Source of the DNA: Streptoverticillium olivoreticuli subsp. olivoreticuli
Lineage (GTDB): Bacteria; Actinomycetota; Actinomycetes; Streptomycetales; Streptomycetaceae
NCBI RefSeq assembly: GCF_003391135.1
Contig: NZ_CP031455.1
Span: 7,467,501-7,531,500 of the forward strand
Length of the DNA: 64,000 bases
Reading direction: 5' to 3'
The translations under genes were made by a program, and so were the position numbers. Below, one piece after another: positions 1 through 7,370 of the stretch (within the stretch, counting starts at the first letter, position 1; each line of letters opens with the position of its first letter). The notes below the pieces were generated by a model that saw only the letters and a program-made list of their open reading frames with translations, did not search any database and was not told the DNA's origin.

Positions 1-837
1 TTCACGATGTGGATCGTCCTCACCGCCGTGACCATCGGCTACGTCATCCGGTACGCGCACAAGGTGCGTGCCGACCCGGGCCGTTCCCTGGTCGGCTTCC
101 TGCCCGGCGACCGGGAGCTGGCAGCGGCGGCGGAGGAGCCGCCCGAGCTGACGAGCCTGCAGAAGGCCGTGCTCGGCGCGGTCGCACTGGTCTTCGCCTT
201 CATGATCTTCTCGGTGATCCCCTGGTCGAGCGCGCTCACCGGAAAGGCCGACGCGACCCCGTACGGCTGGGAACTCGGCTGGTCCTTCGCGCAGTTGGCC
301 GCCCTCTTCCTCGTCGCGGCCGTGATCGTCGGTGTGGTGGCCCGGCTCGGCGAGCAACAGCTCAGCGCGAGGATCGTCCAGGGCGCGGGCGACTTCATCG
401 CCCCCGCGCTGACCATCGTGCTCGCCCGGGGCGTCACCGTGATCATGAACAACGCGCGCATCACGGACACGGTTCTCCACTCCATCGAAGGCGCCGTCTC
501 GGGGACCCCGGCGGCGCTCTTCGGGGTCATGGTCTACATCGTCAACCTGCCGCTCGCGTTCCTCATCCCCTCGACGTCCGGCCACGCCACCCTCGCGATG
601 CCCATCCTCGCGCCGCTCGCCGACTTCGCGGGGGTCGCCCGCTCGGTGGTGGTCACGGCCTGGGAAGCGGCGAGCGGCGTGATGAACCTCTGGGTGCCGA
701 CCACCGCCGTCATCATGGGCGGCGTCGCGCTGGCGAAGGTCGGCTACGACAAATACCTGCGCTTCGTCTGGCCGCTGCTGCTCCTGCTGTCCGTCCTCGT
801 CTGCGGCTTCGTGGCCCTGGGCGCGGTCGCCGGCTGA
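1..837 (+). CDS. YfcC-family carrier, C-terminal part (cut by window start)
   Basis: Integral membrane carrier of the YfcC/DcuC-like family, probably moving dicarboxylates, amino acids or similar anions across the inner membrane. The frame is open from base 1, so the N-terminus lies outside; about 278 residues are visible. Several hydrophobic segments alternate with polar loops. The stretch IPSTSGHATLAMPI, followed by a segment ending near NLWVPTTAVIMGG, matches the conserved second half of YfcC proteins. The substrate cannot be read from the sequence. Its stop codon sits inside a 26-bp palindrome that an IS110 element directly abuts. The neighbours (IS, then PQQ genes on the other strand) give no functional hint. 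Confidence 0.8.
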   Translation, partial: FTMWIVLTAVTIGYVIRYAHKVRADPGRSLVGFLPGDRELAAAAEEPPELTSLQKAVLGAVALVFAFMIFSVIPWSSALTGKADATPYGWELGWSFAQLAALFLVAAVIVGVVARLGEQQLSARIVQGAGDFIAPALTIVLARGVTVIMNNARITDTVLHSIEGAVSGTPAALFGVMVYIVNLPLAFLIPSTSGHATLAMPILAPLADFAGVARSVVVTAWEAASGVMNLWVPTTAVIMGGVALAKVGYDKYLRFVWPLLLLLSVLVCGFVALGAVAG

Positions 838-853
838 GCGCGCTCAACCGGCG
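828..853. terminator. 26-bp palindrome over the carrier stop codon
   Basis: Arms CGCCGGCTGAGCG (828-840) and CGCTCAACCGGCG (841-853) are complementary except for one pair. The palindrome includes the stop codon of the carrier gene, has no loop as written and lacks a T-run, like many actinobacterial terminators. It would act on both strands. Confidence 0.5.
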
Positions 854-857
854 CTCA

Positions 858-1090
858 TTAGGGGACCATCCCTTCTGCAGCCCTCTTCGGTAGGGTTGTG
901 ACCTCTCGGTCCCGGTGGGTGCATGGCTTGTGGCGCGAGCCATTCGATGGCCACTGTGAGTTGTGCCAGCCCCGCCGGGCCGAGGCCGTCTGATCGGCAT
1001 CAGGGACACGCCCCGCAGAGGGCCGATTAATGAGCTTCCGGCAGACGTCCTCACCACCGGGCAGGTGCTCCGCGCACGACACAGGAGTAC
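858..1090 (+). ncRNA. candidate IS110 bridge RNA region
   Basis: IS110-group elements encode a structured bridge RNA in the noncoding DNA upstream of the transposase; it guides target and donor choice. This interval has the right place and size and contains short hairpins, for example ATGGCT (923-928) with AGCCAT (938-943) and AGGG/CCCT near 860-876. The guide loops and RNA ends were not resolved, so the RNA itself is inferred from the family. Confidence 0.35.
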
Positions 1091-1097
1091 TTCTTTC

Positions 1098-2318
1098 GTG
1101 TTCATCGGATGGGACTGGGCGACCGAGACCCACGACGTGACTGTCATGGACAACTCCGGTGCCCGAGTTGCCCGTTGGGAGCTCGCGCACACCGAGGAGG
1201 GCATCGCCCGAACCCTGGCCAAACTGGCGAAGCACGGCAGTCCGGCGGATCTTCCGGTCGCCATCGAGACCACCCGCGGCCTGGTGGTGGACCGGCTGCT
1301 GGCCGCCGGGCACCCGGTGGTGCCGGTGCACCCCAACGCCTTCCACGCGATGCGTCCGCGCTGGGGCGCCTCCAAGGCCAAGACGGACGCCGGGGACAGT
1401 CTCAAGCTCGCCGACTACCTGCGCACCGACGGGCACTTCCTGCCCCGGCTGGAGCCGACCGAGCAGGTCACGATGGAACTGCAGGCCCTCACCCGGCAGC
1501 GGGCCGACCACGTCGCGGCCCGCATCGCCGCGATCAACCAGCTCGCCGCGCTGCTGGATACGCACTGGCCCGGAGGCAAGGCCGTCTTCTCCAGCCTCGA
1601 CAGCGACATCGCCCTGGCGTTCCTGGAGCGATACCCCACCCCAGCCGCGGCCGCCAAGCTCACCGCCGGGCGCCTGGAAGCATGGTGCAAGCGCCGCGGC
1701 TACTCCGGCAAGAAGCCCGGAAGCGTCCTCATCGAACGCCTCCGGTCCTCGCCGAAGCCGGCCTCCCGGCTCAGCGACAGCGTGATCGCACAGCTGGTCC
1801 GTGTCCAGGTCCAGCTGGTCAAGGGCATCCGGGCCACGATCCGCTCGCTGGACGAGGCCATCGCCGACGCGGTCGCCGCCCACCCCTACGCACAGCTGTT
1901 CGCGACCATGCCCCGCATTGGGACGGTCAACCTCGGGCAGATCGTCGGCGAGATCGGTCCGATCCTGGAACGCTCCAAGACCAGCGAACAGTTCATCGCC
2001 GAAACCGGCGTCGTCCCGGTCACCCGGGCGTCCGGCAAGTCCCGCGTGGTGACCTTCCGTTACGCGGCCAACCGTCGCGCCCGCCTGGCCGTCGTCGGCT
2101 ACGCCGACAACAGCAGGCACGCAAGCGACTGGGCTGCGAAGATCTACAACGACGCGCGGGCGAACAAGAAACGCCATCCACACGCCGCCCGCATCCTCGC
2201 CCGCGCCTGGCTGCGGGTGATGTGGGCCTGCTGGCGCACCGGCACCTGCTACGACCCCGATACCCATCGGGCCAACAACAAGATCAATCAGGATCCCGAG
2301 GCGGCTCTGGCGGCATAG
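1098..2318 (+). CDS. IS110-family DEDD transposase (bridge-RNA-guided recombinase)
   Basis: About 406 residues, the normal full length. The N-terminal RuvC-like DEDD domain shows IGWDWATETHDV, the acidic residue in VAIETTRG, and KTDAGDSLKLADYLR. The C-terminal half has the Transposase_20 motif MPRIGTVNLGQIVGEIG and the serine-containing ETGVVPVTRASGKSR region. The GTG at 1098 is chosen because homology begins there and CAGGAG lies 10 nt upstream. The frame is open further upstream but that part has no family similarity. No frameshift or stop interrupts the gene, so the element may be active. Confidence 0.93.
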   Translation: MFIGWDWATETHDVTVMDNSGARVARWELAHTEEGIARTLAKLAKHGSPADLPVAIETTRGLVVDRLLAAGHPVVPVHPNAFHAMRPRWGASKAKTDAGDSLKLADYLRTDGHFLPRLEPTEQVTMELQALTRQRADHVAARIAAINQLAALLDTHWPGGKAVFSSLDSDIALAFLERYPTPAAAAKLTAGRLEAWCKRRGYSGKKPGSVLIERLRSSPKPASRLSDSVIAQLVRVQVQLVKGIRATIRSLDEAIADAVAAHPYAQLFATMPRIGTVNLGQIVGEIGPILERSKTSEQFIAETGVVPVTRASGKSRVVTFRYAANRRARLAVVGYADNSRHASDWAAKIYNDARANKKRHPHAARILARAWLRVMWACWRTGTCYDPDTHRANNKINQDPEAALAA

Positions 2319-2335
2319 AGGTTGACTCAGGGAAC

Positions 2336-3229
2336 TCACAGCCGGATCTCCTGCCCGTCCGAGGCCACTTCCACCAGCGCCGCCGACAGCACGGAACGCT
2401 CACGGGAGGCGGGGTCCGCGGCCGGATTGGTGTTGTTCAGGTGGGTGTAGAGGCACCGGACGCCCGTACGGCCCCGCAGCCTGGCCAGCGTCCCGCCGGT
2501 GCCGCCGATGGGGAGATGGCCCATCGCGCGGGCCCCCGGGCCGTGCCCCGTCGCCCGCTCCATCTCGTCCTCGCTCCAGAAGGTGCCGTCGAGGATCGCG
2601 CACCCCACCCCGGCCAGGGCGGCGTCCAGCTCCTCGGGCCAGCGGGCGAGGGAGGGGGCGTAGACGGCCGCCGCGCCCGTCACGGCGTCGTCGAAGCGAT
2701 AGGCCACCACCCACGGGCCGGGCCGGGTGGAGCCCGCCGCGTAGCGCGGCCGCTTGTCGCTCACGGGGATCGCGGTGACGCGCAGCCGCCCGTCGTCCAG
2801 CCGCAGTTCACCCGCAATCGGCCGCCAGCGCGCCGCGCCGTACGGGGCGAGCAGGCTGCGCAGCGGGAAGTCCTCCGTGAGGGCCGTCGTCACGGCCGCC
2901 GGGGCGAAGAGGTCGAGCGCCGCGCCCTCGCGCAGCGCCAGCAGCCCCGCCGTGTGGTCGAGCTCGCCGTCGGTGAGCAGCACGCCGCGCAGCGGGGAGT
3001 GCCGGGTGCCGCCGGGCGGGGCGAGCCCGGGGGTGGCGAGGATCTGCGTACGGACGTCCGGGGAGGCGTTGACGAGATACCAGGCGTCGGGTGAGGCGCT
3101 GACCGCCAGGCACTCCTGGCTCCGCCACACCGCCGGGCCCGCGGCCCGCGCCCGGGAGCAGCCGGGGCAGGCGCAGTTCCACTGGGGCAGCCCGCCGCCC
3201 GCCGCGGTGCCCAGGACGCGCAGCCTCAT
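2336..3229 (-). CDS. pqqB: PqqB, PQQ biosynthesis metallohydrolase-fold protein
   Basis: A metallo-beta-lactamase-fold oxygenase/hydrolase that acts on the cross-linked Glu-Tyr intermediate during pyrroloquinoline quinone synthesis in the cytoplasm. At 297 residues it has the normal length, starting MRLRVLGTAAGGGLPQWNC. The family motif LLTDGELDHTAGLL is present, and the C-terminus VASDGQEIRL is family-like. Last gene of a minus-strand operon, 18 nt after the quinoprotein-like gene. The stop codon lies within the inferred right end of the IS110 element, so the IS landed just at or after the gene without truncating it. Confidence 0.92.
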   Translation of the reverse strand: MRLRVLGTAAGGGLPQWNCACPGCSRARAAGPAVWRSQECLAVSASPDAWYLVNASPDVRTQILATPGLAPPGGTRHSPLRGVLLTDGELDHTAGLLALREGAALDLFAPAAVTTALTEDFPLRSLLAPYGAARWRPIAGELRLDDGRLRVTAIPVSDKRPRYAAGSTRPGPWVVAYRFDDAVTGAAAVYAPSLARWPEELDAALAGVGCAILDGTFWSEDEMERATGHGPGARAMGHLPIGGTGGTLARLRGRTGVRCLYTHLNNTNPAADPASRERSVLSAALVEVASDGQEIRL

Positions 3230-3247
3230 CGCCGGCCCGCCCTCCCG

Positions 3248-4825
3248 TCAGCCCAGCAGCCCGTACGCGTGGAGCGCGCCGGAGAACGTCGGCACGTACA
3301 CCTTGCCGGCGGCGACCGTCGGCGGCGCGAACTTCGCGAACATCCCCACGTCGTCGCGGGTGGCGTTCATCTTGCTGTTCCACACCTCCCGGGTCAGGTC
3401 GGTGGCCTGGTAGGCGCGGAAGACACCCTCCACCACGGCCTGGTTGGCGTTGTCGCGGTAGGGGTGGGTCGCCCAGACGAGGCCGGTCGCCGGGTCGTCG
3501 CCGTGGGCGGAGACGGACAGGAAGCCGCCGGGCATCCCGGGCGACCCGCCGGGCACGCCCCTGGGGTCGGTGGTGGTGCTCGTCGACACGGGGGCCGTCT
3601 GGAACGTGCCACCGGTGAAGCGGTAGGCCCGCAGGAAGGCGTTCTCCGGCCAGACGTACACCCAGGGCCCGCCGCCGCCCCGGAAGTTCCAGTGCACCGC
3701 CCCGCCGTGGATGTGATGGCTGTTCCTGTCCGGTGTCACCACGAAGAAGCTCTGCACGATCTGGCTGTCCGAACCGGCGTGGAAATGGCCCATGTTGCCG
3801 GTGTCCAGCAGATAGAACTTGCCTTCCTTGCCGCCGCCCAGCAACAGCCGGGTGTCCGGGATCAGCAGCGGCCCGGCCGATCCCAGGTCGGCGTCGGCGG
3901 CGTCCAGGGCCGCGTTGTTGAAGGGGGAGAACCAGTCCGCGAGCGTGAGGCCGGGGGCCAGCTTGACGACGGCGTCCCCGAGCTCCGAACCGTCCGGACG
4001 GAAGCCGCCGTTGCCGGTCATGAAGTAGAGGTTCCCGTGGTCGTCGACGCCCAGGCCCTGGCCCGCCTGCCAGATGCCGCCCCGCTGGGTGCCGGGCGTG
4101 GTCACGTACACCCCCGCGCACCGGAGATCGCCGGCGTCGAAGCCGAACACCCAGCCGTGGTACGGATCCTGGTCGCCGTAGGCGGCGAACGCGACGTACA
4201 CCCGGCCGCCCGCCAAGGTCAGCGCGGCGCGCTGGATCTGCCGGTTGCTGGTGAAGGTCAGCTTCCCCTGGGCGCTGCCGTCACCCGTGCCGGGCACCGT
4301 GGCGGTGATCCGCACCGGCCCGCCCAGGGCCTCCCGGCCGGTGGACAGGTCCAGCGCGTGCAGGGTGTGGTGGTACGCGCCCTGCTCCTTGGTGAAGGCG
4401 ACGACATGGAGGACGTGCCGCTCCACGTCGATGACCGGTGTGCTGACCACCCCCACCTCGACCGCGATGTCGTGGTACACCGGCGGCCCCACATTCGCGT
4501 CGGGCAGGGTGACGGAGGGCCCGAGGGAGGCGTGCCACAGCGGTGCGGAGGCCGTCGGGTCGTCGGCGTCGAAGGCGTAGACGCTGTTGTGCATCGTCGC
4601 CGTGAAGACGACGTTGCGCAGCCCGTGGCCCTCGACGGGGCACTGGGCGAGATAGAGCGGCTGGGCGTAGATCTGACCGTCCACCGGGCGGCTGAAGAGC
4701 TTGCCGAAGGTGTCCGGGCGGACGTTTCCCGGGTGGAGGGTCGTCTCCAGCAGATTCGCGCCGGTGCGGCGGTTGTCGTTGTGCTGGGTCGTGACCGACA
4801 GCCCGGCCGGTGGCAGCGGGTTCAT
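3248..4825 (-). CDS. PQQ-like beta-propeller protein inside the pqq operon
   Basis: 525 residues resembling quinoprotein beta-propellers: an opening QHNDNRRTGAN motif, repeats such as VYAFDADD and FGFDAGD, and glycine/tryptophan-rich blades. It may be the PQQ-using enzyme or a PQQ-binding protein served by the operon; the substrate is not evident. The ATG at 4825 has AGGAGG seven bases upstream. An upstream in-frame GTG adds only low-complexity Pro/Arg sequence. Odd point: no signal peptide at either start, whereas most quinoprotein dehydrogenases are exported. It lies between pqqE (76 nt) and pqqB (18 nt). Confidence 0.78.
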   Translation of the reverse strand: MNPLPPAGLSVTTQHNDNRRTGANLLETTLHPGNVRPDTFGKLFSRPVDGQIYAQPLYLAQCPVEGHGLRNVVFTATMHNSVYAFDADDPTASAPLWHASLGPSVTLPDANVGPPVYHDIAVEVGVVSTPVIDVERHVLHVVAFTKEQGAYHHTLHALDLSTGREALGGPVRITATVPGTGDGSAQGKLTFTSNRQIQRAALTLAGGRVYVAFAAYGDQDPYHGWVFGFDAGDLRCAGVYVTTPGTQRGGIWQAGQGLGVDDHGNLYFMTGNGGFRPDGSELGDAVVKLAPGLTLADWFSPFNNAALDAADADLGSAGPLLIPDTRLLLGGGKEGKFYLLDTGNMGHFHAGSDSQIVQSFFVVTPDRNSHHIHGGAVHWNFRGGGGPWVYVWPENAFLRAYRFTGGTFQTAPVSTSTTTDPRGVPGGSPGMPGGFLSVSAHGDDPATGLVWATHPYRDNANQAVVEGVFRAYQATDLTREVWNSKMNATRDDVGMFAKFAPPTVAAGKVYVPTFSGALHAYGLLG

Positions 4826-4901
4826 GGCGTCGCCTCCTGCGGGGGCCGGGTGGTGGTGGGTGCGGGCGTACGTGGGCGGGGACGGCGTCGAGCGGGCGGG
4901 A

Positions 4902-5966
4902 TCAGCCGCGGGGGAGCGCGGCGCCGGGTATGGCCTCGGCGTCGCGGACGATGCCCTGCACCAGCGCGTGGTGCGGGGAGAGCGCGCAGGCGGGGTCGGT
5001 GGCCGCGGCGTCACCGGTCAGCTGGAACGCCTGGCAGCGGCAGCCGCCGTGATCGATCTCCTTGCGCGGACAGCTGCGGCACGGCTCCCGCATCCAGTCC
5101 GTGCCGCGGAACAGGTTGAACGCCTCGGAGCGGAACCAGATGTCGGCGAGGCCCGCTCGCCGGACGGTCGGCACGACGAGCCCCGGGATCCGCCCCGCCG
5201 CCGCGCACGGCAGCACATCGCCGTTGGGCGCGACGGTCAGCTGGCGGCTGCCCCAGCCGTGCATACAGGGCTTGGGCACGCCGTCGTGCAGGTCGGACAC
5301 CACATAGACGATCTCCAGCCGCCCCGCGTGCCGCTCCCGTGCGGCCCGGATCACGGACTCGGCGGCGGTGAGCTGCTCGCGCGTGGGCAGCAGGGCCCGG
5401 CGGTTGAGCAGCGCCCAGCCGTAATACTGCGCGTTGGCCAGCTCCAGCCGGTCGGCCCGCAGCCGCACGGCCAGCTCGACCAGCGCCCCGGCCTGCCCGA
5501 TATTGGCGCGGTGCAGCACGGCGTTGAGCGTCAGCGGCAGGCCCGCGTCCTTGACGAGCGTGGCCGCGGCGAGCTTCCGCCGGTGCGCCGGACGGCCCGC
5601 GAGGGCGTCCGCCTCCGGGGCGTCGGAGCTCTGCACGCTGATCTGCACATGGTCGAGCCCCGCGGCGGTCAGGGCCGACAGCCGGGCCGCGGTGAGGGCC
5701 TGGCCGCCGGTGATCAGGCCGGTGTAGAGACCGAGGCCGTGCGCGTGCGCGACGATCCCGGCCAGATCCCGTCGCACCAGGGGCTCGCCGCCGGACAGAT
5801 GCACCTGGAGCACCCCGAGCTCACGGGCCTCGGCCAGCACCCGCCGCCACTGGGACAGCGTCAACTCCTCGGCGTAGGCGTCGAGTTCCACCGGATTGGA
5901 GCAGTACGCGCAGCGCAGCGGGCAGCGGTACGTCAGCTCGGCGAGCAACCCCAGCGGCCTATCCAC
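4902..5966 (-). CDS. pqqE: PqqE, radical SAM enzyme that cross-links PqqA Glu and Tyr
   Basis: Radical SAM/SPASM enzyme that forms the carbon-carbon bond between the conserved Glu and Tyr of PqqA held by PqqD. 354 residues. The [4Fe-4S] motif Cys15-x3-Cys19-x2-Cys22 is seen in CPLRCAYC, followed by HLSGGEPL. The C-terminal SPASM region has CMHGWGSRQLTVAPNGDVLPC and the CRSC and GGCRC cysteines. Start GTG at 5966 overlaps the end of pqqD by 8 nt, which implies coupled translation. Confidence 0.93.
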   Translation of the reverse strand: MDRPLGLLAELTYRCPLRCAYCSNPVELDAYAEELTLSQWRRVLAEARELGVLQVHLSGGEPLVRRDLAGIVAHAHGLGLYTGLITGGQALTAARLSALTAAGLDHVQISVQSSDAPEADALAGRPAHRRKLAAATLVKDAGLPLTLNAVLHRANIGQAGALVELAVRLRADRLELANAQYYGWALLNRRALLPTREQLTAAESVIRAARERHAGRLEIVYVVSDLHDGVPKPCMHGWGSRQLTVAPNGDVLPCAAAGRIPGLVVPTVRRAGLADIWFRSEAFNLFRGTDWMREPCRSCPRKEIDHGGCRCQAFQLTGDAAATDPACALSPHHALVQGIVRDAEAIPGAALPRG

Positions 5967-6285
5967 CGGTGTGCTCCGGGGGACCGGGGGAGGGCTCGAT
6001 CAGCCGCCGCCGCGCCAGCTCCGCAAGGAAGGCCCGGACCTCCCCGGCGGGCACCGACGCATAGGTCCGCGCCAGGGCGCCGGTGAGGGCGTGCTCGTCG
6101 GTGGCGCCGTCGCACAGCGCGAGCACGGCCGCGCCCGTCTCGTTGAGCAACAGGACACCCTCCGGGTGCAGCAGCACGCCGGTGTCCCGGACGGTGTCGT
6201 GGCCGAGCCGCACGCCACCGCGCAGCCGCCACCGGACCCCGGCGTCCGCCGTGGGCCCCGCCGGCCCGGCACCGCCCGGCCTCAC
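5959..6285 (-). CDS. pqqD: PqqD, PqqA-binding chaperone
   Basis: Small peptide-recognition (RRE) protein that delivers PqqA to PqqE. 108 residues from a GTG that overlaps the pqqC stop as GTGA; the family usually has about 90. The family core LHPEGVLLLNETGAAVLALCDG and the C-terminal FLAELARRRLIE are clear. The first 15 or so residues are low complexity, so a later start is possible. It overlaps pqqE at its 3' end. Confidence 0.88.
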   Translation of the reverse strand: MRPGGAGPAGPTADAGVRWRLRGGVRLGHDTVRDTGVLLHPEGVLLLNETGAAVLALCDGATDEHALTGALARTYASVPAGEVRAFLAELARRRLIEPSPGPPEHTGG

Positions 6286-6974
6286 CGGGCCCGGCCCGCG
6301 TGTTCGAGGGCGTCGAGGATGCTCCACAGCACATCGCACTTGAACGCCAGCGCGGCCAGGGCCGCCTGCTGTCGCTCCCGGGTCGTGCAGTGGGCGAGGA
6401 CGAGCTCCAGGGCATGCCGGGCGTCGCAGGTGGCCGCGGCGGGGCGCTCGGCGAAATAGGCGTGGCCGGACGCGCTGACCCAGGGGTAGTGCGTGCGCAG
6501 CGCGGCGAGGCGCTCGCGCATCAGGTCGGGTGAGAACAGCTCGGTGAGCGAGGAGGCGACGGCCTCGGTCCAGGGGCGGGTGCGGGCGAAGGTCACATAG
6601 GCGTCGGTGGCGAAGCGGACGCCGGGGAGCACATGGCGCTCGTCCAGCACCTCCGAGCGGCTCAGGCCCGCGGCCTCGGCGAGGTCCAGCCACTGGGCGT
6701 GCCCGCCGTGCCGGTCGTCGGTGCCGTCCTGATAGAGGACCCGCTGCACCCAGCGGCGGCGCACCTCGGCGTCCGGACAGTTGGCGAGGACGGCCGCGTC
6801 CTTCTGCGGCAGGCACTTCTGGTAGTACCAGCGGTTGGCGATCCACTGCCGCAGCTCCTGGCGGCTCAGCTCGCCGCGGTGGAGGCGCAGGTGCAGCGGG
6901 TGCTTGTGCCAGTAGCGGTCGGAGTGGGCGCGCAGCGCGGTCGTGAATTCCTCCGTGCTCCAGGCGGTGGTCAT
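6282..6974 (-). CDS. pqqC: PqqC, cofactor-free oxidase for the last step of PQQ synthesis
   Basis: PqqC closes the ring and carries out the final oxidation of the precursor to PQQ without metal or cofactor; TenA/heme-oxygenase-like helical fold. 230 residues with NRWYYQKCLPQKDA and HVLPGVRFATDAYV matching PqqC. The ATG at 6974 overlaps the pqqA stop as TGATG; an alternative ATG at 6980 is just upstream. Its stop overlaps the pqqD start. Confidence 0.92.
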   Translation of the reverse strand: MTTAWSTEEFTTALRAHSDRYWHKHPLHLRLHRGELSRQELRQWIANRWYYQKCLPQKDAAVLANCPDAEVRRRWVQRVLYQDGTDDRHGGHAQWLDLAEAAGLSRSEVLDERHVLPGVRFATDAYVTFARTRPWTEAVASSLTELFSPDLMRERLAALRTHYPWVSASGHAYFAERPAAATCDARHALELVLAHCTTRERQQAALAALAFKCDVLWSILDALEHAGRAR

Positions 6975-7201
6975 CACCATCGCCCGGCGTAGGCCGTGAC
7001 CTCTTGACCGAGCTCGATGTCCGCGAAGGCGGGCGGCAGCCAGGGCCGGAGCGCGGGCCCGCCGGGGCTCTCGCGGTGTGCGGGACGGCCCTGCCGCGCC
7101 GTGCCGGTGCGCGGGACCGCCGTCGTCGAACCGGGGCCCGGGCCCGGGCCCGACGATCGCGCGACGGGCCGGGGACTGCTGGTCGTTGCCGCTTCGGCCA
7201 T
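6974..7201 (-). CDS. pqqA: PqqA, PQQ precursor peptide (extended form)
   Basis: The C-terminus FADIELGQEVTAYAGRW carries the E-x3-Y pair (EVTAY) from which PQQ is built and lines up with classic PqqA cores. The ATG at 7201 has a GGGAG ribosome site 6-10 nt upstream, giving 75 residues, whereas known PqqA peptides are about 22-39. The extra N-terminal 50 residues are Pro/Gly/Ser/Arg-rich and resemble a long leader or unstructured tail. Later in-frame starts were not evident. It overlaps pqqC by one base (TGATG), so precursor and enzymes are translated together. Confidence 0.8.
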   Translation of the reverse strand: MAEAATTSSPRPVARSSGPGPGPGSTTAVPRTGTARQGRPAHRESPGGPALRPWLPPAFADIELGQEVTAYAGRW

Positions 7202-7300
7202 GGTGGCTCCCCCGTCGTCCGCGAGTGCAGGGCGACCGGCGGGTGTGCCCTGCTCCCTTCCAGGGTGAGCCAGGGCACACATGAGCCACAATCACTGAAT

Positions 7301-7326
7301 CGGGTGAACAATCATCCAATCACCCG
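7301..7326. promoter_or_regulatory. inverted repeat upstream of pqqA, candidate operator
   Basis: Arms CGGGTGA (7301-7307) and TCACCCG (7320-7326) separated by 12 nt, in the 169-nt gap between the malate synthase stop and pqqA, about 100-125 nt upstream of the pqqA start. No convincing -10/-35 pair was identified. A regulator-binding role is inferred. Confidence 0.35.
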
Positions 7327-7370
7327 TCACATAGGGCTGTTTCGCCCCTCCGGTCAGGGCATTCCCGCCC

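Larger units (their letters stand above)
854..2338 (+). mobile_element. IS110-family insertion sequence
   Basis: A single IS110-type transposase gene is preceded by about 240 nt of noncoding DNA and followed by a very short right end, the usual IS110-group layout. No terminal inverted repeats were seen, which is normal for the family. The boundaries are inferred: CTCA occurs at 854-857, just after the carrier terminator palindrome, and again at 2335-2338 over the pqqB stop codon. Removing one copy joins the flanks as CCGGC-GCTCACA-GCCGG, a plausible uninterrupted convergent terminator. Another CTCA at 2326-2329 leaves the right end uncertain by about 9 nt. Confidence 0.7.

Noticed and set aside
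858..2339. 493-codon open frame antisense to the IS110 transposase
   Set aside because: GC-rich antisense shadow; low-complexity Gly/Val/Asp composition and no ribosome site, while the plus strand has a clear transposase.
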